From NCBI GenBank assembly GCA_019510305.1, contig JAEKKN010000028.1:62001-126000 (forward strand): a stretch of DNA of 64,000 nucleotides, written 5' to 3'. The notes under the pieces are model-generated. The model was not told the DNA's origin and searched no databases. It saw only the letters and a program-made list of their open reading frames with translations. The translations under genes were made by a program, and so were the position numbers. This document shows, one piece after another, positions 8,052-14,975 of this stretch. How positions within the stretch are numbered: position 1 is the first letter of the stretch; each line of letters opens with the position of its first letter. The stretch is from Microbacterium sp. (GTDB lineage Bacteria > Actinomycetota > Actinomycetes > Actinomycetales > Microbacteriaceae).

Positions 8052-8801
8052 GTGGCATCATCATCGCTGACCCAGGGGCTCGCCCTCCTGGCCGCCGCCG
8101 TCGAACAGGAACGCTCCGCTCGTCCCGGTGTCACGGCTTCCCGCCTCGCGGAGTACACGGGCATCGAGCGGAGCCGGGTCTCCCGCCTCAGCCGCGAACT
8201 GAGCGAGCGGCGGCTTCTCGAGCGCGACGGCGACGCGCTCTTCACCGCCGGCGCGGAGTTCTTCCGCACTGCGGCTGCGCTCAACGTGTCCTGGCTGCGG
8301 GAGTCGCGTGTCGCGCTCCGCTCCCTCGCATCCGCTCTCGGCATGAACGCGTTCATCACCGTCGCCGAGGGAGTGCGCGGCGTGGTCCTGAGGCACGAGA
8401 CCGCCGCGGAGGGTCCCGATCGCTCCCTCAGGGACGGCCTGGTGACGCCGATCTGGTGCACCGGAGCAGGGCGGGCGCTGCTGTGGGATCACGGCCGCGC
8501 CGACATCGAGACCCTGCTCCACGACGTGCAGTTCGTCGGGGTGGGTGGGCCGACTGCGCCGCGTTCTGCGGACGAGGTCGAGCGGATGCAGGAGCGCGAC
8601 CGTGCGGCCGGATTGATCTCCGCACGGGAGGAGTACGACCAGGGCGTGGACGAGTTCGCTCTTCCCATCCGGCATGGCGGCGCGGTCATCGCCTCGATCG
8701 CCGTGCGCGGCCGGCACACGGCGAAGGGGCCGAGCCGGCGGACCAGGATGCTGCTCGAGCAGTTCTCGCAGCAGCTCAGCGATATCGCGGAGCGCGGCTG
8801 A
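8052..8801 (+). CDS. IclR-family transcriptional regulator
   Basis: The 249-residue protein has an IclR winged helix (GVTASRLAEYTGIERSRVSR) and a C-terminal effector-binding domain with WCTGAGRALLWDH and GVDEFALPIRHGGAVIASIA, the usual ligand-pocket motifs. The GTG start is preceded by GGAGGAG. It lies 110 bases after the permease on the same strand and converges with a second IclR gene. It probably controls the permease/dehydrogenase locus; effector unknown. Confidence 0.87.
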   Translation: MASSSLTQGLALLAAAVEQERSARPGVTASRLAEYTGIERSRVSRLSRELSERRLLERDGDALFTAGAEFFRTAAALNVSWLRESRVALRSLASALGMNAFITVAEGVRGVVLRHETAAEGPDRSLRDGLVTPIWCTGAGRALLWDHGRADIETLLHDVQFVGVGGPTAPRSADEVERMQERDRAAGLISAREEYDQGVDEFALPIRHGGAVIASIAVRGRHTAKGPSRRTRMLLEQFSQQLSDIAERG

Positions 8802-8809
8802 GCCTCATC

Positions 8810-9595
8810 TCACGCGCTTCGCGGCGCACCGAGGGCGTCTGAGAGGGCGGTCGCCGCGCGGGCGCACGCCGCACCGCACTCGGCCGCACGCGCGGACATC
8901 GCCTCGCGTGCACCCACCACCTGGATCGCGGCGACGACCTCTCCGCGGAAGTCCCAGACGGGAGCCGCGACCGAGTACAGCCCCGGCTCCGCCTCCTGAT
9001 CGACGATCGAGTAGCCGCGATTGCGATCGTCATCGAGCCTCGACAGGAACTCCTCGATCGACAGCGGCGTCCGCGGCCCTTGCGGCGAGAACTCGGTCGT
9101 CTCGAAGACAGCGCGGACCTCTTCGTCGGCCGCGTCCCAGAGCGTCGCCCGCCCGGCATCACTGCAGTAGGCGGGATATGCGCGCCCGATCCACGAGCCG
9201 ATCATCCGCGAGGCAGCTGGCAGGCTCTCGAGCATCGTGAGCGTCGTCGCGCCCTGCAGCACGCTCAGGAACGCGGCCTCGCCCAGCTCGGCGGAGAGGC
9301 TCTGCAGCACAGCGAGGCCGTGCACGCGCATCCTCTGCGCCGTGAGCTCCTGCGCGGTCGCGTACCACCCCCAGGCGAGATCGAAGGAGCGATCGGCGCG
9401 ACGCTCGATCAGGCCGCTGTCGGCCAGAGTGGCCAGGGTGCGCGACACCTGGGAGCGCTCGCGGTCGAGCACGCGGGCGATCTCCGCCACCGTCGGCTTA
9501 CCGCCATCTCGACGCAGCGCGGTCAGCGCGGTCAGAACGTCCATGCCGCGACCCATGCTCGTCGAAGGGGAGACGGACTCTCGGGCTTGCGGCAT
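8810..9595 (-). CDS. IclR-family transcriptional regulator
   Basis: The 261-residue protein contains an IclR helix-turn-helix (KPTVAEIARVLDRERSQVSR) and an effector domain (RAYPAYCSDAGRATLWDA, then YSVAAPVWDFRGEVVAAIQV). It converges on the other IclR gene with eight bases between stops. The two proteins are paralogous in layout but clearly divergent, so they probably sense different ligands. The ribosome site before ATG 9595 is poor; an internal ATG at MGRGMDVL is an alternative. It may control the permease locus or the divergent peptidase gene. Confidence 0.85.
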   Translation of the reverse strand: MPQARESVSPSTSMGRGMDVLTALTALRRDGGKPTVAEIARVLDRERSQVSRTLATLADSGLIERRADRSFDLAWGWYATAQELTAQRMRVHGLAVLQSLSAELGEAAFLSVLQGATTLTMLESLPAASRMIGSWIGRAYPAYCSDAGRATLWDAADEEVRAVFETTEFSPQGPRTPLSIEEFLSRLDDDRNRGYSIVDQEAEPGLYSVAAPVWDFRGEVVAAIQVVGAREAMSARAAECGAACARAATALSDALGAPRSA

Positions 9596-9646
9596 GCAAT
9601 GAGGCTACAAGCATGCGTCCGCGTTGGCGTCCTCCCCGCGGTCGGC

Positions 9647-9652
9647 GACAAT
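9647..9652 (+). promoter_or_regulatory. -10 element for a leaderless start
   Basis: GACAAT ends six bases before the ATG at 9659, the spacing expected if transcription begins at the A of the start codon. No proper ribosome site is present. Confidence 0.4.
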
Positions 9653-9658
9653 GGAGTC

Positions 9659-10588
9659 ATGCATCTTCCGCGGCAGCCCCAGCACGCGCCGCCGCGTTCC
9701 CCGATCCACGGTCCCGCGCTGCCGATCGGGCTCGCGGTCACGGCGATCGGCATCCTCATCGCGATCGGCACGGCGCCGACGAACGGAGCGTCCGCCGAGC
9801 AGACGATGCCCGAACCCAGCGTCGTGGAGGCGGTGCCGGGGATCGAGCTGGATGCGATCGCGGCAGCCGATCCGTGTTCCGAGCCCGCCGTGCAGGCGGC
9901 CATCGCGAGCGCGGATGACGCCGCCACCATCGCCGCGTTCGGCGGGGGCGAGAGCTTCCGCGAGGCCGTCGTCGCCGGCAACGCCCCGTGCATCGCCCTG
10001 AACGACCCCTCGCACGTCTGGGTCGTGGTCAACAAGGCGCGGCCGCTCGACCCGATCGACTTCACACCGCAGCCGCTCACGGCGGCGCCGCTGCAGCTCA
10101 CGACCGGGTCGGGGCAGGCACGATCCGATGTCGCGGCAGCCGTCGGCGAACTCGCAGCGGGGGCTGCGGCCGACGGCGTGGGGCAGATCGGCGCCAACAA
10201 CGGCTATCGCTCCTACGACCTGCAGGTTCGCACTTACGCCTCGCACGTGCGGGCGGAGGGGCAGGATCACGCGGATGCCGCATCCGCGCGGGCCGGGCAC
10301 AGCGAACACCAGACGGGTCTGGCCCTCGACCTCGTCGCGTGCGCTCCCTGCGGCGGCATCGAGGCTTTCGGCGCGACGCCACAGGGCGCCTGGGTCGCCG
10401 AGCACGCGTGGGAGTACGGCTTCATCGTGCGCTACGAAGACGGATCGACTCCGATCAGCGGATACATGCCCGAACCATGGCACGTCCGCTACATCGGCGT
10501 CGAGCTGGCGGAGGCGTACCACGCGGGGGGCTTCCACACGCTCGAGGAGTTCTTCGGGCTGCCGGCCGCGCCCGATTATCTGCAGTGA
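9659..10588 (+). CDS. D-alanyl-D-alanine carboxypeptidase, VanY (M15B) family
   Basis: This 309-residue exported protein has one N-terminal membrane segment or signal anchor (GLAVTAIGILIAIG) and an M15 peptidase domain: the zinc motif S-x-H-x6-D in GHSEHQTGLALDLV and the later zinc histidine in MPEPWHVRYIG. It trims D-Ala-D-Ala stems of peptidoglycan outside the membrane. The ATG at 9659 is chosen because the frame before it has no coding character and a -10 lies six bases upstream. Residues 40-130 are a low-conservation spacer of unknown role. Confidence 0.87.
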   Translation: MHLPRQPQHAPPRSPIHGPALPIGLAVTAIGILIAIGTAPTNGASAEQTMPEPSVVEAVPGIELDAIAAADPCSEPAVQAAIASADDAATIAAFGGGESFREAVVAGNAPCIALNDPSHVWVVVNKARPLDPIDFTPQPLTAAPLQLTTGSGQARSDVAAAVGELAAGAAADGVGQIGANNGYRSYDLQVRTYASHVRAEGQDHADAASARAGHSEHQTGLALDLVACAPCGGIEAFGATPQGAWVAEHAWEYGFIVRYEDGSTPISGYMPEPWHVRYIGVELAEAYHAGGFHTLEEFFGLPAAPDYLQ

Positions 10589-10641
10589 ACAACGCAGGGC
10601 CGCAGCATCCGCCGATCGCGGTACTGAGTCTCACCAAATGT

Positions 10642-10669
10642 GGAATCAGTTCTCATTCCGACATAGAAT
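10642..10669 (+). promoter_or_regulatory. Operator and promoter of the acyl-CoA dehydrogenase gene
   Basis: GGAAT-N8-ATTCC (10642-10659, extended TGT..ACA flanks) is a TetR-like dyad placed over the -35 region, with a -10 TAGAAT at 10664-10669. Fatty-acid degradation genes in actinobacteria are often under TetR repressors, but the regulator is not in this neighbourhood. Confidence 0.5.
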
Positions 10670-10709
10670 CTCGGGAGCAACGACGCACGAGACTCATCGG
10701 AGGACCCCC

Positions 10710-11873
10710 ATGGAACGCGACATCTACGAAGAGGACCACGAGGCCTTCCGCGACCTCGTCAAGGACTTCGTCAAGCGCCACGTCACGAACGAGGCGATCG
10801 AGAAGTGGGATGCCGCGGGTGAGATCGACCGCGAGACCATGCTGGCGGCGGGAGAAGCCGGTCTGATCGGACTCTCCGTCCCCGAGGAGTTCGGCGGCGC
10901 GGGAATGCTGCAGGACTACCGCTTCCGCACGATCGTGATGGAAGAGGTCATCGCGTCCGGTGCGGGCTCGCTCGCCGGCGCCTTCGGCATCCAGGACGAC
11001 CTGGCCGTCCCGTACCTCGTGCACATGGGCACGCAGGAGCAGAAGGAGAAGTGGCTGCCGCGCATGGCCACCGGCGAGGTGCTCGGCGCTCTCGCGATGA
11101 CCGACCCGGGCGCCGGCTCCGATCTGCGTGGCATCAAGACCAACGCGAAGAAGGTCGACGGCGGCTACATCCTCAACGGCGCGAAGACCTTCATCTCCTC
11201 GGGCACGACGGCCGACGTCGTCGTGACCTTCGTCAAGACCGGCGAGGGCAACCGTCCCGACGCTTTCAGCCTGCTGCTCGTCGAGAAGGGCATGGAGGGC
11301 TTCGACCAGGGCAAGAAGCTCCGCAAGATGGGCTTCCACGGCTGGGACACCGCCGAGCTCAGCTTCACCGACGTGTTCGTCCCCGACGAGAACCTCATCA
11401 GCGGCAAGGAGGGCCAGGGATTCATCCAGCTCATGCTGAACCTGCCGCTCGAGCGCCTGTCGATCGGTGTGGCCGCCGCGGCCGCCGCGCAGGCAGCGCT
11501 CGACTGGACCGTGGCCTACACGAAGGATCGCGAGGCGTTCGGCGAGCGCATCGCCGACTTCCAGAACACCCGCTTCCGGCTGGCCGACATGTCGGCCACG
11601 ACCGACGCGATGTGGGCGTACATCGACCGCGCGCTGCTCGCGTACAAGGACAAGAAGCTCACCGCGGAAGACGCGGCAAAGGTCAAGTTCTGGGCGACCG
11701 AGCGCGAGTGGGAGGTGCTCGACACGGGCGTGCAGCTGCACGGCGGCTACGGCTACATCATGGAGTACCCGATCGCGCGGGCCTTCACTGACGCCCGCGT
11801 TCACCGCATCTACGGCGGAACGAACGAGATCATGCGCGACCTGGTGGGTCGCCAGATCGTCGGCAAGCGCTGA
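10710..11873 (+). CDS. Acyl-CoA dehydrogenase
   Basis: A 387-residue flavoenzyme of the acyl-CoA dehydrogenase family, which puts the alpha-beta double bond into an acyl-CoA. Visible are the FAD/substrate signature ALAMTDPGAGSDLRGIKT, the second signature QLHGGYGYIMEYPIAR, and RVHRIYGGTNEIMRDLVGRQ at the C-terminus, where the catalytic glutamate lies in the IYGGTNEI segment for many members. Length is standard. ATG 10710 follows GGAGGACCCCC. It stands alone as one transcription unit, between a regulated promoter and a strong terminator; chain-length preference unknown. Confidence 0.92.
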   Translation: MERDIYEEDHEAFRDLVKDFVKRHVTNEAIEKWDAAGEIDRETMLAAGEAGLIGLSVPEEFGGAGMLQDYRFRTIVMEEVIASGAGSLAGAFGIQDDLAVPYLVHMGTQEQKEKWLPRMATGEVLGALAMTDPGAGSDLRGIKTNAKKVDGGYILNGAKTFISSGTTADVVVTFVKTGEGNRPDAFSLLLVEKGMEGFDQGKKLRKMGFHGWDTAELSFTDVFVPDENLISGKEGQGFIQLMLNLPLERLSIGVAAAAAAQAALDWTVAYTKDREAFGERIADFQNTRFRLADMSATTDAMWAYIDRALLAYKDKKLTAEDAAKVKFWATEREWEVLDTGVQLHGGYGYIMEYPIARAFTDARVHRIYGGTNEIMRDLVGRQIVGKR

Positions 11874-11883
11874 CGTCGGTCTT

Positions 11884-11920
11884 CGAAGGGGCTCCGGATG
11901 CCGCATCCGGAGCCCCTTCG
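11884..11920 (+). terminator. Terminator after acyl-CoA dehydrogenase
   Basis: Perfect 17-base arms (left CGAAGGGGCTCCGGATG) with a 3-base loop, ten bases after the stop. The trailing sequence is only weakly T-rich. Confidence 0.75.
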
Positions 11921-11943
11921 GCGTCTCGTTCGGCGGCGAGCCC

Positions 11944-11975
11944 GGGTAGCAGGTTTCTTGCCACCCGAGTAGCAT
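11944..11975 (+). promoter_or_regulatory. Operator/promoter of the toxin-antitoxin pair
   Basis: GGGTAGCA (11944-11951) and TGCCACCC (11959-11966) form a dyad with one mismatch. GTAGCA recurs at 11969-11974, where TAGCAT (11970-11975) is a likely -10 six bases before the antitoxin ATG, so the mRNA is probably leaderless. The dyad is a natural autoregulatory site for the ribbon-helix-helix antitoxin. Confidence 0.55.
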
Positions 11976-11981
11976 GGCACT

Positions 11982-12200
11982 ATGAACACCAAGGTCAGTC
12001 TCAGCTTGAGCGAGAGCGATCTGGCCTTCCTCGATACCGAGGCGGTCAGCGGGCGCTACCCGTCGCGCTCGGCGGCGGTGCAGGATGCCGTGCGGCTTCT
12101 GCGTGAGAGCCGCCTCGCCGATGCGTATGCCGAAGCGTATGCCGAGGGCTACGACGCCGACTGGGATCTCGCCGACGCCGATGGGCTCGCGTCCGCGTGA
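11982..12200 (+). CDS. Ribbon-helix-helix antitoxin
   Basis: The 72-residue protein begins with a beta strand KVSLSLSESDLAFLD and two helices (YPSRSAAVQDAVRLLRES), the ribbon-helix-helix layout of MazE/ParD-type antitoxins, followed by an acidic tail (AEGYDADWDLADADG) suited to cover a toxin. Its stop overlaps the toxin start (GTGA). It would neutralise the adjacent PemK/MazF-like nuclease and repress its own promoter. Confidence 0.82.
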   Translation: MNTKVSLSLSESDLAFLDTEAVSGRYPSRSAAVQDAVRLLRESRLADAYAEAYAEGYDADWDLADADGLASA

Positions 12201-12568
12201 GCGAAGCATCCCTCCCTCTGCTCCGACGAGGCCAGATCATCGTCGTCTCTCTCGATCCGGCGGTCGGCTCAGAGGCGCGCAAGACCCGGCCCGCCATAGT
12301 GGTGAGCAACAACACCGCGAACGCTGTGGCGAGCCGCATCTCGTCCGCAACCGTCACCGTGGTGCCGTTGACCTCGAACACGGCTCGGGTGCTGCCCTTT
12401 CAAGTGCTGTTGCCGGCCGGAGCCACGGGGCTGGACAGCGACTCGAAGGCGCAGGCCGAGCAGGTGCGCACCGTCGCAGTGTCACGCATCGTCCGGCCGG
12501 TCGGCTGGGTGCCCGCCGAGTTGATGGGCGCACTCGACGAGGCGCTGCGGCTGCACCTGTCACTCTGA
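12197..12568 (+). CDS. PemK/MazF-family toxin
   Basis: The 123-residue protein has the family core RRGQIIVVSLDPAVGSEARK, TRPAIVVSNNTAN and VVPLTSNTARVLPFQV. These toxins are sequence-specific mRNA endoribonucleases that stop growth when the antitoxin is degraded; Arg32-type and Ser/Thr catalytic residues lie in the KTRPAIV and PLTSN motifs. The GTG start overlaps the antitoxin stop. The target sequence cannot be predicted. Confidence 0.87.
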   Translation: MSEASLPLLRRGQIIVVSLDPAVGSEARKTRPAIVVSNNTANAVASRISSATVTVVPLTSNTARVLPFQVLLPAGATGLDSDSKAQAEQVRTVAVSRIVRPVGWVPAELMGALDEALRLHLSL

Positions 12569-12593
12569 CGGTGCAGACGCGTTGCCTGCGGGG

Positions 12594-13286
12594 CTACTTC
12601 CGCCGGGGTTGCGGGAGCCGCCCGCCGACGCCGGCCCTGCGCAGCCGGTCGGCGATGAGGATGCCGAGAGCCGTGGCCCCCACGCAGCTCGCGAGCGTGA
12701 CCGCGAAGAACAAGACCTGGTACCAGAGACCGAACGCTCCCAGGTCGAACGACGCCCACGCCATCACGGGGTAGACGACGCTGACGACCAGCGCGCCGAT
12801 GTAGTGCATCCAGGTGCCCCAATAGCGCCAGATCACGAAGAGGAAAGGCAGCTCGGCGAACGCGGCCCACCACAGGTTCGTGAGGACGCTGCTGAAGCCG
12901 TAGCCGGAGAACGGCACGATCACGAGGCCCGCCAGCAGGCCGACCAGCATGCCGACCAGGGGACGCCGCAGCAGGCGCAGCCCGATCACCGAGGGCAGCA
13001 GCCACAACCCGGCCATCGCGACGCTCACGATCGGCAGCACGGGGAAGAGGATGGTCGACAGCCAGTTCGCCGGGGCGAGCAGCAGTCCGCCCGCGACGCC
13101 GAGCGCCGCGCAGGTGAGGAGGATCGCGGTCGGGAAGCGGAAGCGTCCGGCATCCGCTCTCCTCCCGCTCGCGCGTGGTCGATTCTGCATCTCCGCGGGC
13201 GGCGCGGGATGCGTCTCCGGCCACGCGCCGTCAGGAAGGGGAGTCTGGGACTCGTGGCCGGCGTTCACGGCATCCGTCCCGCTCAT
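12594..13286 (-). CDS. ECF transporter S component, YkoE-like
   Basis: This 230-residue membrane protein has a charged cytoplasmic N-terminus (about 45 residues) and five to six membrane helices. The motif WLLPSVIGLRLLRRPLVGML and later AELPFLFVIWRYWG match the YkoE-type substrate-binding subunits of energy-coupling-factor importers. Here it is the last gene of an operon with a fused ECF ATPase, the T subunit and a siderophore-interacting flavoprotein, behind an iron box. The start (ATG 13286) overlaps the flavoprotein stop by ATGA; longer frames are not supported. YkoE itself handles thiamine precursors, but this context suggests an iron chelate. Confidence 0.78.
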   Translation of the reverse strand: MSGTDAVNAGHESQTPLPDGAWPETHPAPPAEMQNRPRASGRRADAGRFRFPTAILLTCAALGVAGGLLLAPANWLSTILFPVLPIVSVAMAGLWLLPSVIGLRLLRRPLVGMLVGLLAGLVIVPFSGYGFSSVLTNLWWAAFAELPFLFVIWRYWGTWMHYIGALVVSVVYPVMAWASFDLGAFGLWYQVLFFAVTLASCVGATALGILIADRLRRAGVGGRLPQPRRK

Positions 13287-14158
13287 GCGAGGGGCTCCGC
13301 TGCGGCTTCGCGGGCGGCCTTCGACGCGGGAGACGCCGCGCCGATCTTCCAGTACCCGCAGAAGCTGACGGCGTTCTTGTCGACACCGCGCTCGCCGACC
13401 AGATGCTTGCGCACGCCCGAGGCGAGCGACTGCTCGCCTGCCGCGTAGGCGTGGAAGGGCGCATCGGGCAGGGCGTTCGTAGCCAGTGCCGCCAGGGCGA
13501 GCACGCCGGGGGCCGTATCGTGCGGACGTGTGATCCACGTGACGTCGACGCCGTCCGGGTGCGGGAACGCCAGGGCGTCATCATCGGAGGGCACTTCGAT
13601 GATCGCCGTGCCGACGGCGGTGGCGGGGAGCGAGGCGCAGATGCCGGCGATGGCCGGAAGCGCCGTCTCGTCGCCGACGAGCACGACCCGGTCGGTGCCT
13701 CGTTGCGGATTGAAGGTGAGACCCTCATCGATGATCAGCACGTGCTCGCCGGGCGAGCACGTCTCCGCCCAGCGCGACGCCGGTCCGGCGGTGCCGTCTG
13801 CGGCTGAACCGTGCAGCACGAAGTCGACGTCGATCTCGGCGCCGGCGTCGCCCGTCGCCGGACGGTACGCCCGCACGGTGTAGTTGCGCATGACCGGCCG
13901 TTCGCCGTCGGGGATGCGCAGGAACTTCAGGTACCCGAACATGCTGTTCGCCTTGGCGGGCACACGCTCGAGCCCGGCGTCTCCGCCGATCGGGAGGAAC
14001 AGCCGGAACCACTGGTCGTAGCCCATCGGGCGGAACCTCTCGACTTCTCCTCCGCCGAGAGTGACTCTCAGCCAGTGGGCGGAGAGCCGTTCGGTGCGCA
14101 GCACGGTGAGGTGGATCAGCTCTGCTGACTCGGGTTTGACCATCTTGCTGAATGCCAT
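13283..14158 (-). CDS. Siderophore-interacting protein (FAD-dependent ferric-siderophore reductase)
   Basis: The 291-residue cytoplasmic protein has the SIP-family FAD domain, with RNYTVRAYR binding the flavin, and the C-terminal NAD(P)H-type domain with VVLVGDETALPAI and the family ending SFCGYWKIG. Such enzymes reduce ferric siderophores to release iron inside the cell. It is sandwiched between the T and S genes of an ECF importer, ten bases after the T subunit stop with ribosome site GAAAGG. Position and iron box together imply that it processes what the importer brings in. Confidence 0.9.
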   Translation of the reverse strand: MAFSKMVKPESAELIHLTVLRTERLSAHWLRVTLGGGEVERFRPMGYDQWFRLFLPIGGDAGLERVPAKANSMFGYLKFLRIPDGERPVMRNYTVRAYRPATGDAGAEIDVDFVLHGSAADGTAGPASRWAETCSPGEHVLIIDEGLTFNPQRGTDRVVLVGDETALPAIAGICASLPATAVGTAIIEVPSDDDALAFPHPDGVDVTWITRPHDTAPGVLALAALATNALPDAPFHAYAAGEQSLASGVRKHLVGERGVDKNAVSFCGYWKIGAASPASKAAREAAAEPLA

Positions 14159-14168
14159 CGGGCGCCTT

Positions 14169-14975
14169 TCAGAGGTTCCAGGAGAGGAGGAAGATCGTTG
14201 CGGATGCGGCCAGCACCACCACGATGAAGACGATGTCGCGCGCGCGGAACGGCACCAGATGCCGCTCGGTGCGGGTGGAATGGGCGCCGAAGGCGCGCGA
14301 GTCCATCGCGAGGGCGACGCGCTCGGCGTGACGGATCGCCCCGGCCAGCAGAGGCACGATGTACCCCCAGCCGCGGGCGATCCGCGAGAACGGTCCGCGC
14401 CCGCCGTGGTGCCCGCGGACGCGGTGCGCGGCGCGGATCACCGAGAGCTCGTGCCCGAAGCGGGGCACGAAGCGGAACGCGGCGAGCGCCGTGTAGCCGA
14501 TCCGGTACGGCACCCGCAGCTGCTGCACGCTCGCGCGCACCAGGTCGGGGCCGGTCGTCGTGAGCCCGCCGATCAGCGCCAGCGCGACGATCGAACCCAG
14601 CCGCAGCGCGGTGGCGAAGCCGATCGCGAGGGCGCCGGAGTAGAGCGTCCAGCCGCCGATCTGCAGGGCGGGGGCGCTGCCGTGCACCTGCGCCGCATCG
14701 ACCCATACCGAGAACCCGATGCCGATCAGGAGCATGCCGGCGGGAAGCGCCCCGAACAGGATCGCCGCGAGCCGGCCGGTGAGCCGCGCGCCGACGAGCA
14801 GCAACGCGTAGGCGAGGAGCAGGAACGCTGCGGGGGTCGCCAGATCGCGCGCGAACACGAGCAGGATCATGGCCGGCGCGACGGCGGCGATCTTCGAGAT
14901 CGGGTTCAGGGCGTAGAGGAACTGTCGCGGCGAGATCGCCACGATCCGCGCGTAGGGGTCGAAGGCGCCGCTCAC
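14169..14975 (-). CDS. ECF transporter T component (EcfT)
   Basis: The 268-residue membrane protein has five to six helices. A coupling-helix region with basic residues (RAAHRVRGHHGGRG) and the EcfT motif AMDSRAFG would contact the ATPase. EcfT transmits ATP hydrolysis to toppling of the S component. The GTG start overlaps the ATPase stop (GTGA) and the SIP gene follows after ten bases, so all four genes form one unit. Confidence 0.85.
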   Translation of the reverse strand: MSGAFDPYARIVAISPRQFLYALNPISKIAAVAPAMILLVFARDLATPAAFLLLAYALLLVGARLTGRLAAILFGALPAGMLLIGIGFSVWVDAAQVHGSAPALQIGGWTLYSGALAIGFATALRLGSIVALALIGGLTTTGPDLVRASVQQLRVPYRIGYTALAAFRFVPRFGHELSVIRAAHRVRGHHGGRGPFSRIARGWGYIVPLLAGAIRHAERVALAMDSRAFGAHSTRTERHLVPFRARDIVFIVVVLAASATIFLLSWNL

